From Hydractinia symbiolongicarpus (taxonomy: Eukaryota; Cnidaria; Hydrozoa; Anthoathecata; Hydractiniidae), in NCBI RefSeq assembly GCF_029227915.1, contig NC_079883.1, positions 4,466,001-4,530,000 on the forward strand: a DNA stretch of 64,000 nt, read 5' to 3'. A program made the translations under genes and the position numbers. Position 1 is the first letter of the stretch; each line of letters begins with the position of its first letter. The notes under the pieces are model-generated. The model did not search any database, was not told the DNA's origin, and worked only from the letters and a program-made list of their open reading frames with translations. Below, in pieces: positions 12,311-24,548 of this stretch.

Positions 12311-14200
12311 CAAAAACGATCAAGCTATCATAGAGACGGCTATTTTTAAAGTTGTTGAGTTGCTTTGATGAGGTTTTGAGATGATTTCTTTTTACAATAT
12401 GGCACTTTTGATTTCTAAAGGTATAACTATCTTCGAAAGATTTGTTTGCTTGTGTTACATGATAGGAAACATCTATCAGCAATTTTTTTTAGCTTTTAAA
12501 AGTCTTTAAATCTATTTGAACTATACTAAGAGGTAGCAAAGCCAGCAAACTGTTTCGTTGAGCTTTCACCCTATCTAAAATTATTATTTCTATGTGTTAT
12601 ATTCGCAAATTTTTACTAAAATGCGGCTTCGGATATGTAGCTACCTAACTAAGAAGTAAAGTAACAACATACATTTACTGCAACAAAATTTTAGGTTAGA
12701 TATATTAAGGTTAATACACATAAAAGTATAAATTTTCTTGGTACAATAATAGGTATGCTGCGTATATGCAACTGTCATCAAAATCTGGTATACTTCTGCA
12801 GCGGTTTAAATGTTCGAACTTTCGAGACAGAATGACCGTACTAAATAGACGACAGGCTAAAACGTAGGTGGTTACCCACCTCTCCCTTTAGCACAACAAA
12901 TGCTCACTCTCCCTATAATATTTGGTATCATAAATCTAACATACTATTTTCAATACTTTCTCAAAACAGACACATGGTACTAGTTCAGTTTAGCAAAAAT
13001 TCGGATGCTCTTAATTCTGATGAAATACCTTGCCCGTTAATGTTGAATATTATGATTACATTAATATGATTGTATAATTTAAAAATCACAATTTATCTTT
13101 AAATTACTACAACATCACCAAGCAAACAGAGGAGGCATATTGATAAATGAGTTATTTCTTTTTAGTTTATCATCACTCTCGAAGTTACTTTTTTCAGAAT
13201 CTGTATAAATACGAAAAAATGCAGTGTAAAGGCAAACCGTTTAAATTTCTATTATTAGTAACCTAACTCATGACTCTCGATATATCTGCGAATACATTTG
13301 CTCAAATGGAGTCTAAGATACATTAAAGCCATTCTCGTCCCCAGAACTCTATGAGAATAAAACCTCGACTTTATCTCAAAGAGCCCTGGGGTCGAGAATG
13401 ATCAGAAACAACAAAGAGATCGTCAAGGAGATCATTTAGTAATATAAGATTTCCAGTACTCGACTGAACAAAAAAAACACACTACGATCACATGATCACG
13501 CTTGTAAAAAGCTTTTATGTTGTGTTTCATGTTTTATAATAAGTGAAAGAATTCCACTTTACACTTTTTTTTTTAGTCGACAAATTGCATCGAGATAATT
13601 TATCTTATTCCTTAAACTTCGAAGTTCGCCAATTACCGTCATCAGCAAGACAAAATACCGACTATTAGTCATAACTCGTGATCACTAAAATTTGAGGTAC
13701 CATTAAAAAAGAAAAGAATCTCCCATCTGACAATGCTCAGCTTCACCAACCTTAAAATAGCGAGGAATCGGGTTCAAAGTCCAACGATAAAAAATAATGA
13801 AAATTTAAGGACCTTTCTTTGCGTGTTTCAACATCCTCACTTTTATTTTAGTCATTTTCTTATTGTGCAGTAGATATCTCGTGTCACTGCTATTAAAAGA
13901 CATTAAAAATTAAAACCTGTTAATGCGTGCCATATTTATCAAAATGTAACTTAATGTACATACATCATTTACTACTTGCCATATAAGCGCAATTGTTAAT
14001 TTGTTAACATTGATAACTTTTTTGCACATAAGTAAGGTTTAAAATAACACCCATTTATTAGTAAAGGAATAGTTCTGAGATGTGACAGGCTACGCGTAAC
14101 AAAAAAAAATGAAACATAAGATGCTTTAGTATTACTTTTGTGTGTGGTATACATTGTTAAAGGAGATATACTACGGTTGGATGCTTGTAACAAGTTGTAT
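12311..14200. other. Intergenic, no gene seen
   Basis: AT-rich sequence with only short open frames, for example 12300-12482 on the minus strand, none with a recognisable motif. It contains one small hairpin element (13330-13400). Confidence 0.6.
13330..13400. repeat. 71-bp hairpin element, CCCCAG family
   Basis: The arms are about 32 bases each (CATTCTCG, then CCCCAG, then a CTCT-TGAGA block) with a loop of about 7 bases. The same arm theme (CCCCAG, GCTCTTTG) recurs in hairpins at 15280-15346 and 33294-33392, and degenerately near 42725, so this is a dispersed family of very small non-autonomous hairpins. It has no coding capacity. Confidence 0.8.
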
Positions 14201-14210
14201 GCTAACTTCA

Positions 14211-14230
14211 GTAAGTAAGTAAGTAAGTAA
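14211..14230. repeat. GTAA microsatellite
   Basis: Five GTAA/AAGT units. A second simple repeat of AAAT units lies at 14390-14414, directly after the LINE fragment's stop codon on the minus strand, and may be that element's 3' tail. Confidence 0.85.
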
Positions 14231-14417
14231 AATATATTTTCAGGCCTTATCCATTTACAATAAAATGGCTCTTCATCCCAATAAAAATTAACCAGAAATA
14301 TATTACAGATAAAATACAATTAAATGATAAAGTATTATTAAAAGAAATTGAGTAACACACAGGAATGGAGCAAATATGCAAAGAAAAAAATAAATGAATA
14401 AATAAATAAATAAAACA

Positions 14418-14745
14418 TCAGTTTCCCGCAAGGGATCTTGCCATTGCAACATCTAACAAGTTACCTTTAACGTTCTTGCAGAAAGTGGAATAAACGCTTT
14501 CATTTTTTAGTTTTGATGGAAGCTCATTGAACAACTTACTAGCAAAATCTTGGGAAGTTCCTGATACAACCGATGGTTTAATACGAGTATCAGAGTTCCG
14601 CAAAATGTTCTTGTGTGCACTTAAATGACATGTAGAAGGCCAGTATACTGAGTTTAACGCCTTATGTGTAGTTTTTAACAAGTTAAAATTTCTACGTTCT
14701 GTAAGTAGTTTTTTCAGCTGTTTATTAGAAGGTGTATATACTTAG
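14418..14745 (-). pseudogene. LINE reverse-transcriptase C-terminal fragment
   Basis: Read on the minus strand, the open frame ends with the block 'F..LFNELPSKLKNE....F...VKGNLL', the usual C-terminal tail of jockey/CR1/L2-type non-LTR retrotransposon proteins. The frame continues upstream of 14681 in similar style to a stop near 14745 and then decays, so only about 110 residues remain. A 4-bp AAAT microsatellite follows the stop, as often seen at the 3' ends of such elements. It is 5'-truncated. Family assignment is from the tail block only. Confidence 0.6.
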
Positions 14746-16929
14746 TCGTTGAAATCGTTTTTTGACATGACTAAGCTCTCAACCAGCTGTTTTCGAAGAG
14801 CAAAATGAGTGTAGTTTTTCAGTTTACGTAGGCATTGGTGTTATTTGTTATCTAGCTGCACCATTGACAAAATGGGGATGTGATTTTTATAAAATCAAGA
14901 AAATATTGGTGTTATATTTACAGATGGTTAAAACCAAATACTTTACCCATCCATGACATACTATAAGAATTTTGGTTTATTTCACATCCCAGGTTACTTA
15001 ATCTATAACGCAACTAATCACACTGTTCATAAAGGCCAAGAGTTTTGATTGCATTATGGCGAAACTTTAATTGGTACTGATTTGTATTTGTATTACAACA
15101 GCGGTAAGTCTTGTGCTGACGTTTACGCCAAGCTATGTGACGAATAAAAATGAAAACGATTGAGTCAATAACACATGATTCCCAATTTGACAGTGCAATA
15201 TAAAATAACCCTTATTACTTTTTCTTTTACGTTTATAAATTTAAAATCATAACATTTAATATCATAAAAGATTTAATAAGTCCCCAGAGCCCTTTGAGAT
15301 AAACCTCGAAAGTTTCGAAGTTTATTTTAAAGAGCTTTGGCAGCAAGTATGAGAAAGCGCACTATGTTAAGGATTCTGTTTGTTCCTCTCTGTTTTATAG
15401 CTTAAACATAAAAGTATATGGACAAAATCAGAAAATAATGTATACAAAGATAAAGGTACCTTTGCTAAATGTGTTTATCAATGTCTACAATGTGCCTGCT
15501 GTCGATGGGCAAATACACAAAATACAAAAAGATAAAAAAACATGTTTTAGTAAAAGCATTGTGGCATTAATTCTATATCAATTAAAACATAAACCAACAA
15601 TAAACATTCTAATATAATAGAAAGAGCTGCTGACGCATTTTTTCTACCATGTTCTCCAATTCTAGTGAGCAAATCTTTGCGCGTCATAGCTCGAATTGCA
15701 TCGCGGACAATTTTGCAAACAACACCACGTGACCAGTTTTGTAAGCACTGAAAGCTCTAAAACACATAACAAAGAAACCAACTGAACTATTAAAGTTGTC
15801 ACTTAGAAATGTCCGGAGTGGCCCACGCCGAAATTTACATGTTCAATTCGGGCGCCTAAGATTTTAAATGTAAACAGAAATTTATGCGCTGGAAGTACGC
15901 TTACTTTCGATACGTTGTATGACATGCAGTCTTTACCTTTGGAAATCGTGAGAAGTCTAGTTTTTAAAAAATGTATCGGATGCAGTGTAAAGCCTGTTAT
16001 TAAAACGTGATAATTATTAATCAACTACTTCCAGCTACTTGTCTATTTACATGCAATTTTCCGCACAGCGGGCAGAATGCGTGTAAAAAAAGCATGAGAG
16101 TTAATTTACTCGTTATAGCAGGTTTGACTGTAAAACACTTTTCATCAACGTTCATAAAAGATAAGACATAAGAAACTAAACGTGTTAGGTTTCTAACCAC
16201 ATGACAAAAACAGAGTTGAAAGGTGGGTTTACGCTCTGTATCTTCATTTCCAATAAACTTTGTAGCGTTCGGTTCCGCACAAAGCGATAAAAATGCAGAA
16301 CTGTTTTTATCGGTAAAAAAAATCGGCAAAAAAATTAGTCGGCAAAAATAAAAAAATGGCAAAAATAAAAGGTCAAGGTAAATATCGATCTTCGCAAGTT
16401 ACATCTAAGGCATGAAAAGCGAGTTTACTCCCAGAATGCATTTTGTGTTTAGATTTAACTTTCGGTACAGCATGAAGGATGGAAAACGCGGAAATGGATA
16501 ATTATATTGCGGTAAGCAAACGTCAGCGTTGGATTAAAAGTAATATATTTTAAAAACTACCAACATAAAAAAAGCAGCATATTAGAAACAAGTGGGAGGT
16601 GAGTTTACTCCTAGAATCTAGTTTTCGAAAATCATATCACTTCTTAAGACTTCTCAGGCTTCCCAACTTTAGAAAACAAGATACACGAAGTCAACATTAC
16701 GACAAAAATCATGCAGTTAATTACGACTTCAATTCATACGTAATTGAAATTAAATAATTAAAACGTTGCCATAGAAACCAATATTAATATCTCAAATGCA
16801 ATTTCATGTCAATCCCAAGGTCAGTTTTCAGACAAAAATAAAAAAACGATGATTTTTTATTTATATCCGGAGCATTCCAGGTCAACATAATTTTTTCTTC
16901 ATTATTGTTGCAGCCCGTATGAAAATCTC
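14746..16929. other. Intergenic with two unrecognised overlapping frames
   Basis: No gene is supported. Two minus-strand open frames, 16021-16362 (113 codons) and 15803-16024 (73 codons), overlap by 4 bases; the first has several cysteines, but I recognise neither. Around 16405-16430 and 16600-16620 a GAGTTTACTCC motif recurs. A CCCCAG-family hairpin lies at 15280-15346. Confidence 0.4.
15280..15346. repeat. Hairpin element, CCCCAG family
   Basis: The left arm (GTCCCCAGAGCCCTTTGAG...) pairs imperfectly with a right arm reading TTAAAGAGCTTTGGC around a short centre (ACCTCGAAAGTTTCGAAG, itself palindromic). It shares its arm with the hairpins at 13330 and 33294 and is more decayed than either. 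Confidence 0.65.
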
Positions 16930-17859
16930 TTCGGCGTACACAGTAGGCCTTGATTTAGTTTATAAGAAACGTTCCTATTATTCAGGGCTAATCATTTCAA
17001 CAGTTCTACTTGCTACAAAAACTGGCTTATTGTTACTTTTTCGTAAATAATTAAAAACAGCTGTACGAAGTTGGAGGCGATCCTTTAAAATGTCTTTCAT
17101 GGGGGATACATTGTCTAATTTCAGCTCTTTGAAGTATTTGTATCACTGCTCTATAGAAACAATCGCCATCACCTGGTGTCACTTCCCGATCTGTGAAATT
17201 GGACAGATCAATACTTCTAGCATTTGCAACTATTTGGTTGGCGGATTATGACTTGTTGTGGCAGATGATTAAGGACATACAATCTGGAAGTCAATATCAT
17301 TATTGGTAAAAGGCCCAGGATTACTTTCGACATCACTAGATAACAACAGCAGTAATTTTAATGATATAAGATTTATATTACAGCTTAGCAAACACAAGAA
17401 TATCATTAAAATAAAAGTTCTCAAAAAGCAAAACAAAAAGCAAAAATCTTTGCTAGTAGTGTCGAAAACCATTTTACGATCTAAATATTTGTGGTGGTTA
17501 CGAAAAAAAAAATCTTTGCTAGTAGTGTCGAAAACCAATTTACGATCTAAATATTTGTGGTGGTTACGATTTACTAATGTGTTGTTATAGCAGTGACTAG
17601 CAGTAGCAGTATACAAAGCAACAATGGTGGCTCGATAAGCTAGAACCGATATCATGATTTGTAGACAAAAAAATGAGAAAAACCAGCTCGTTTGAAAACA
17701 AAAACTGGGGACATGGATGAAGCTTTTTGGTTCAAAACATTTTTTAAAAAAAATGCCTTCAAACCACATTAAAACAAAAATCAGCGATTTTGATTTTTTT
17801 AATTTTAATCGAAATTCTCGAGAATAATTTTTTTCTAAAAACATCAAAAAAACCCACAA
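16930..17859 (-). pseudogene. Decayed LINE ORF with 2A-like peptide and OTU protease motif
   Basis: A 196-codon frame (17859 to 17269) contains, after a hydrophobic Leu-rich run, the motif DVESNPGP (codons at 17311-17334), a canonical 2A ribosome-skipping signature. The frame stops 12 codons later. In another minus-strand frame, 17239-17051, the sequence reads TPGDGDCFYRAV, the catalytic Asp/Cys block of OTU cysteine proteases, followed by a stop; the catalytic His is not visible. A third piece (about 17040-16930) is open again. 2A peptides are known in several APE-type non-LTR retrotransposons, and OTU domains occur in some LINEs. Stops and frameshifts make this copy dead. No reverse transcriptase is attached. 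Confidence 0.7.
17447..17577. repeat. 66-bp tandem duplication (22 codons)
   Basis: Two near-identical copies in direct order, offset by exactly 66 bases (for example ATCTTTGC at 17446 and 17512). The length is a multiple of three, so the minus-strand frame upstream of the 2A motif is kept and gains a repeated 22-residue block containing HHKYLDRK and VFDTTSKDF. Confidence 0.9.
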
Positions 17860-18032
17860 TTGTTTAACTAATTTTTATGGAAATAATACACTAACAGTCA
17901 TTCTTCTCATAAAATTCATTATATATACAACAAAATTTTTACTTGATTATAAAACTAAAGCATACTTTAATTTGAGATAGAGTATGCAAATCTAAAAATT
18001 TATATAATGAGTAAATAATTTATTTTCCGTTA

Positions 18033-18449
18033 TAGTAGATTCTCCATAATTCTATTCTCCATAAATTCAAAAAGATTATCCCTGTAATATAATCGTTTCC
18101 ACACCAAGATTTAAAAAAATCAAAATTATAATGTGTAGACTCGCCTTTACATCATCGAGAAAAATTAGTTAAAATGTTTTGATTTTTTAAAGACAGAGTT
18201 GAGTACTTGTCTTCTATAACTTAAATGTAAGACCTTGTTGGCGATGGAGAAAAACGAGTTTACAAAATTCTCAAACAAATTAGAATTTGCAGAAGTTAGT
18301 ACTACTAAGTTAGGTTCTGAAAAATCTCAAACTTTTTGATGTGGAAATATGCCTTTTCCATTTTATTTTCCTGGACTAAAAATTTTCCATAACCTCCATA
18401 TAATTCGAAGTTTACCCCACCTCAATAGAATTTAAATCATAGTCCACTG
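18033..18449. mobile_element. Degenerate pogo/Tigger-type non-autonomous element
   Basis: The right end reads CAGTGGACT inward and is followed by TA; the left end reads TAGTAGATTCTCC after TA. Both resemble the ends of the clearer element at 45399-45992 (CAGTRGACTCTCTG). It is 417 bp with no open frame. The left TIR differs at its first base and at several later positions, so this is an old copy. Confidence 0.5.
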
Positions 18450-18466
18450 TATGGAAACAGCAACAA

Positions 18467-18496
18467 CATGGATGCATTCAGTACGATGCATCCATG
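18467..18496. repeat. Short perfect hairpin
   Basis: 11-base arms (CATGGATGCAT and its complement) around an 8-base loop, 17 bases outside the right end of the Tigger-like element. Function unknown. Confidence 0.7.
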
Positions 18497-18794
18497 TAAA
18501 CGGTTTGTTCTACAATGTCACTTGCGCTTAAGATTTAGAAGAGTTATCAATTTTTTTAACTCGACTCCAACTTTTTGCATTGCAATGAAGTTTAAATCGC
18601 CATCATGTTCTGATATTGCGTTTCGTATATACTTGGAATCAGCACTAAAATAAAAGAAAGTGTGATCAGAAAGCATGTCAAATAAATTAAGGCATCATTC
18701 GAAAATATTTTCACTTGGGAATCTCTAATGATTGAGAAAAATGGACTTGAAACATCTTAAAAACGAAGTACCTTTGTAATAAAAATTAAAACGA

Positions 18795-18905
18795 AAATTA
18801 TACGTTAATTAAGCAAATTATGTGTAAATTATACGTTAATTACGCAAATTATGTGTAAATTATACGTTAATTAAGCAAATTTTGCCTAAATTATGCGTTA
18901 GTAAA
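18795..18905. repeat. 31-bp tandem repeat, about 3.6 copies
   Basis: Units begin at 18795, 18826, 18857 and 18888 with AAATTATACGTTAATTA and a GCAAATT segment. The last copy is diverged and partial. It lies just downstream of the DUSP gene's stop codon (minus strand). Confidence 0.9.
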
Positions 18906-19034
18906 TTTAAAGCATCAAGCTGTGTATGATATTGTATTTCATTTTCGTAATTTCGACATTTTAACTTGATGATCGCATAAAAATTTCAGTATCATAACAC
19001 TGTACGCAAAACATAACCCACGCTTTACTGACAA

Positions 19035-20686
19035 CTAAAGGGCACATAAAAAGGAAAGTAACATACTTGAACCAGATGAAATCATTGTGACTGTATTCTT
19101 TCCAACTAATTCTTCTTCATATTCAATCAATTGTTTCCAAAATCCCATATTTGGTCGCACAAATATACGTTTGTTATGCACCAGCTTATACGCATCCGCT
19201 AAACTCATATTTTCGTATCTCATAAGATATGCAAGAACCAATGATGGCGCCCTAAACACGAAATCACGGGTCGTAATAACTACTTTTAAAACCTTTTAAA
19301 AATAGCAATCACTCACACAACCTCGTCCTCAGGATCTCTATTGTTACTGGGATGACACCAAACGGTGGACTGAAAAGAAGGTTTTTAAGTACCTGCATAT
19401 ACTAACCTGCTTATGCCTGCCACACAATGTATAAACACTTTCCCGCCTTTTTCTTTTTCGTTATCTGAATAAGAAAAAGTTATAAAAATTATAAAGTCAG
19501 AGCGTAAGTACTTCACATCGTAGATTTATACCGCCTTTATACTTAGTTTAAGGGAATTAAATTTTGGAGGGGATTAGCTTTTGCAAATTTCGTGAGTTTC
19601 TGTCAAAATTATTGATAAATTTTCTAATTACCAAATTCGTTAAGATTAATTCCTGTAAAATTTAAGCTTCCTTTTTTGAAAAAAGATTTACTGTGATTAC
19701 ACGTGCAGTTAACAAAACAACGTATCAAGTGTGGATACCAGTAGTCTTCATTTTATGTCTCGTAAAGTTCTTGAAAAATGGTAAAAATTGATAAACAACA
19801 TGTCATCAAATTTGCGAAAATTATATTTTAGTTAAAAAAAATGTAAGTAAAAATTAATTCCCTTAAGGTGTGTGTTACTTACGTATGTGTAATGCTACCG
19901 TCTCAAAATGTTTCTTCAACATATAGTCAGGACTATCATCACTGTCAATACATATTTGATTGACAGAACATTTGGCAGTCAACTCAAAGTTGTGAGCGGC
20001 TAAAAGAAAAAAAACGTTAACAATATGTTAAAATATGGAAAATATTTCGTGTAGATTAGCCAATCACAGTGCGAGAAAAACTCTAACCCCATAATAATAT
20101 GTAGAATATACAGCTGTTAAGATATTCAAACCTTTTCAGTAAAAGTACCGATCTGAATGGTGAATTTTTTAAGCAAGGCTACAAAACTGATTGGAAGAGC
20201 CAATATTTACGCGGTAAAATTAAGTTTTATTTTTCGTGTGACGATCACGCAATGTGCCACTCTATATGGGGTGGCTCTTACATCAAAAAGTGTGTGCTAA
20301 ACGTTAGGGAGGGGGGATATAGTCTCTGACGTTCAAATAGTCTATACTGTGAAATAATTTTATGGAGAATAGAAAGTGATCTAAACTGCTTTGTCTTCCA
20401 AGCGTTTTGCAAGAGTGTATATTCGAGTGCTTGTGGATTGCTTCATGGATTCATGATGCTTAAATATTACCTTTTCTGTTTTAACGAAAGGGATAATTCA
20501 GGAGACAGACTTTCCATAACTTTTTTTATCTCATCATTTCTTTTTTTCCAAAGGAAATACGAAAATCTATCAAGATGACTCACCATTAATAACAAGAGTT
20601 ATTTTGTTGTTTTCTAAAAATCTTGGTGTGCGAACACCTGCGCTACCAAGCACAAGATATGGAGTAATTTCTGATGATACGTTCAT
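19035..20686 (-). CDS. Dual-specificity phosphatase, DUSP18/21/14-like (4 exons)
   Basis: Exons on the minus strand are 20584-20686, 19883-19999, 19407-19464 and 19035-19251. All have GT-AG borders, the phases agree, and together they give 164 residues. The signature HCVAGISRAP gives catalytic Cys87 and Arg93 and is split across exons 3 and 4. The likely general acid is in the DSDDSPD loop (residues 53-59). The start (ITPYLVLGSA) and the end (RPNMGFWKQLI, then YE..LVGKNTV.M.SS) match small atypical DUSPs, and the C-terminal GKNTV block is most like DUSP18/21. Such enzymes dephosphorylate Tyr and Ser/Thr. No substrate-docking domain is present, as usual for atypical DUSPs. The ATG at 20686 is in exon 1, close to the expected family start. 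Orthology within the family is not resolved. Confidence 0.88.
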
Positions 20687-23600
20687 GATGAATCTTAAAA
20701 AATAAAATAACAATACTGGTTTATATCACGTCTGATATTAAGGCTAACAGCATGACGTCATGACTGTCATGTCTCTTCATTAAAATTCAAATACCCACAT
20801 AACAAGATTATGGTAGACAATAGATCAAAAATGCATCTGGTGGATGTTTAGTAAAACAGATCAGGATAACTTGCAAACAGGATTACTTAATTAAACAATA
20901 TTATACTGTCTTGTTTAAAACTCTTTGATGTTAATAATAACTAATATATTTAATAGAGAGCTATTATATATGAAATCTTTAATATTATCAAGTTTGTCAT
21001 TAATATAATAGTTTATGTATAAATACCATTGTATATTAGTAATTCTCACATTTTTCTCCTTTTACTTTATTTTGTGTGATTTTTTTTATGAACCCTAAAG
21101 ATGAAAAAAATATTATAATACTGTCATAATTTTACATCCTTTAAGTAAGAAGGTGAAAGTGATTCCAATGACCCAATAACTTGAGATCTGCAATTTGGTT
21201 TGCAATAAAATTTTCTGTGTAAGCTTGTATAGACTCTATATGCTTACCCACAAAGTTTGTATGCAAACCAACGTGCAGATGCTAAGTTATGTAGTTGTCA
21301 GCAAAAAATTAAGAGGACTAGGAGGAGCAAACAAGTGTCATTTTGGCAAAAAAATTTATGTTAATCAATTCACCTTTATAATATCTATGCATTGATAAAG
21401 TTTGAATGCACATACCTTGACAGGTCTAAATTAAGTGATGACAGAGAATGTCAAAATTTGCATTACTTAAATATGACATCTCAATTTATGCAGCATAATT
21501 AAAACTGAAACTCTATAAATGCGATTATCTTGAGAACGAAAAGAGGTTTTTAAAAAATTTAAAAAGACTTGTTCACCGTTTTTTAAGGTCCATAATAATA
21601 AGTCTAACATCATTTTATATCCCAGGTTCCCTTTTATTAAATTTAAAAGTATAAACTATTTAAAATAATCAGACCTAATGGAATCTTCTTCGTTATCGTC
21701 ACTCTCGATAACTTCTCTACAACTACCCACCTATATTTTTCAGTTTAACTAAAAAAAGAGAAATTCAATTCAACCTGTGTACAAAAGTACACATGGAAAT
21801 TCAAGGGTTATGTTTTCTTTGGTTTTAATTCTAAAACTACAATGTAATGTCTTCACACTTGTTTTGAGGAACACAATGATGGCTTTACAAAGCTTCAAAT
21901 ACTATTTTGTAGCAAAACCATGAAAAAATATAATTGAAAATACAAAAATCTGTCAAAAATCAAATATGTTTTGAAATCAAGTGTGTCTGGAATCATAGTT
22001 GAAAAAGCAATGGTTTGGAAGATCAAGAATAGGCTATTCAATTATGTTATTACAATGCATATTTGAATTTAAAAATATCTAAGGATACCAAAACAATATC
22101 ATTTCCTCCTACATTAGAAGCCATTTTGAAATGATTGTGCACTGTCAAGGTCGTAGGATTGAGCAAAAAAGAATCGGCTGAAACGTCCTAATTGTATGAT
22201 GTCTCAAATCCGTGATGTAATTATTCCAATGTGAGATCCACTGAAAATATTTCAAAAACACATTTTGTAATTAAAATGGTTGCAATGCTTGCCAACTTGT
22301 ATCACAAACGCCGCAAAAACCACAGGGCTATCGGACGACTTCCGAGATTGTAAAGAAACCTTAAAATTTCGCCCGTATAAACCCGACAAAACAACATTTT
22401 TTACCATGCATAATTTATTCTTTTAATGTTGAGCAGTAGTAGTGGAAGAGTTCTGAAGAAACTGTTTTTTATATCCTTTCTTCCAGATATAGCTGTAATA
22501 AAACCCCACAAATAATAAAATGAGAGTACAGGAAAAATTAGCACCTTCCATCTTCTAGACAAAATTTAAATTAGAACAATGAGCTCGCGCATGTTGCATT
22601 TTGGGCACAATTCGGACCATTTCGGAACAGACCCAGGCTTTTTTGGGCGGTTTCAGAAAAAAACCTTGAAAATAGACCAAAAAAGGCAAAAGCGAATTAA
22701 CAAGGGGAGCACATGTAGTGATGAATATTTTTTGTTTTATATAAACATAATAAATATTATCCAGTATTTGTTTAAAAATATAGGTTTTTTCGTATTTATG
22801 ATGTACATGATTACCAAATAAAAATAGATTAAAATGCCATACCCTCACTGCAAAATAAAATTTCTGTTCAGTGAGGTACCCTAGCGATGTTTAGGCTATT
22901 CTGTAATATACACAAGTTTCGTTGCCAGTGAAATTGGTAATATTAAAAGGACACCAACCAAACATTATTCTCTTGTCTCACATCTTACAAGTAGCAGTAT
23001 GATAGCAAATGTTTCCATGTAAAAAAAAACTATCACATATTTTTGTTTTTCAAATGTTTACATGAAAAGAAGATTGGTCACAAAGAAGAGTGGGTAACGA
23101 ACCTTTAATGTAATACTCATTTCAAAATGAAATCTGTTTTTTCAGGGTGTCGCATCAGGTTAACAATGTTTTTTATATTTTGGCAATTTGAGCCTAATGA
23201 GGCCACCGTCGAAAATATGTTTGGTTAGCGTTATTTCTAATTACAAAAGTGAGTTGGTCGGTTGGTCAGATAAAAGTTTTTCCTGAAAAATTAGAAAAAT
23301 TCTATATTTTGCAGTCATATTTTGTTATTCGTTTTAAATGTACGCCAGCTGTATCTCTAGCCTCCGTTTCAAGTTCGATTTTTGTTAGACAACATCGTTC
23401 TTATGGTTTTTCGCTTGTATTGCCGTATAAATGTGAAGCAGGAAAATATATCAATAAGTAGCGCAGCGCAGTCCCCTATCGAAATAACATTCAAACGTAA
23501 CAACCGTAATTCGGAGGACAGCTGAAAAGGTAAATGGTGGATTTGTTGCGTGTCGAAGATTTCTCGTGGATTGTTTGGTTTATTTTTTACAAATTTACTG

Positions 23601-24548
23601 ACTCCCCAACTCGACTTTCGCCTTTCGAAGTGAGTCGGTTGGGTGATGCTAACCAATACACCTTTACGATAATTCGGGAAGACTAACACTCCATTGCAGC
23701 TTATTTTGCGATCAGAGGAGGTAATCATCACACTTTTATAAGAGTTTATTAAGCAGAAAACAAGTTTTTTCGTGATAACTTTTCTTTCCGGCTTTTGTTA
23801 TTAATGAAAAGTACACATAAGTAGTATCTTATTATTATTAATGTTTCCTGAAAATTTGAAAGAAATTGATACAACGGAAGTTAAAAAACTAGCTAGAGAA
23901 AACACGCTTTCGTCAATATTGTAAAACGATGGAGAGCCGTAGGAACGCATGTACAATTGAATTATTGTAAAGGTGTATCATATTTTTGAGGTTGGCTTGA
24001 TTCTTAAACTATTGTTTCTTAAAAAAGCAAAACATTTAGCTAGCTACCAGAAGAAGTAGCTACTACAATACTTTTAATCATAAAATAGACTCTTAGCTAA
24101 CTAAAGCTATAATATCTATCTAGCTAAAATCAAAACATTACATTCAGGAAATTGGTCTAGCTAGTAGAAAAACAAAAAAAACAAGCCAAATTTAATATAG
24201 CTAGCTAGCTATGTAGCTAGCTACAAGATTATATTACAAGATTAAAAATTAAACTATATTTCTGGCAGGCAAAATAAAGCAAGTCAATTGGCTAATAATT
24301 TTTTTTAGAAAATCTAGTTGGTTAAAAAAACTATTTGCCTGCTAAAAAAAATGTAAACAAAGCTTATAGCAAGTCATCTAGCTATATATACCTCAAATAT
24401 TAGTTCAGCCTAGCTACGGATTCGTTTTCGATTTTAAAAGTGTAACTCTGACGCATTGTGCATAATTTACACTTTTTGGGGGGCGCGATTTTTGTTTCCG
24501 TTTATTTTGACGATTATCGCGCTCAATGAAACTTCCATTCTTTTCAAG
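20687..24548. other. Intergenic between divergent DUSP and INTS12 genes
   Basis: The DUSP gene (minus) and INTS12 (plus) face away from each other, so this holds both promoters. Open frames are short and unrecognised (for example 22579-22821 plus, 23369-23731 minus). From about 24030 to 24400 the sequence is rich in TAGC steps (TAGCTAGCTAGC), also seen near 41275-41300. No TATA box was clearly identified. Confidence 0.5.

Noticed and set aside
24456-24548. Upstream in-frame extension of INTS12
   Set aside because: The conserved INTS12 N-terminus starts at the ATG at 24549; upstream residues are hydrophobic and unlike the family.
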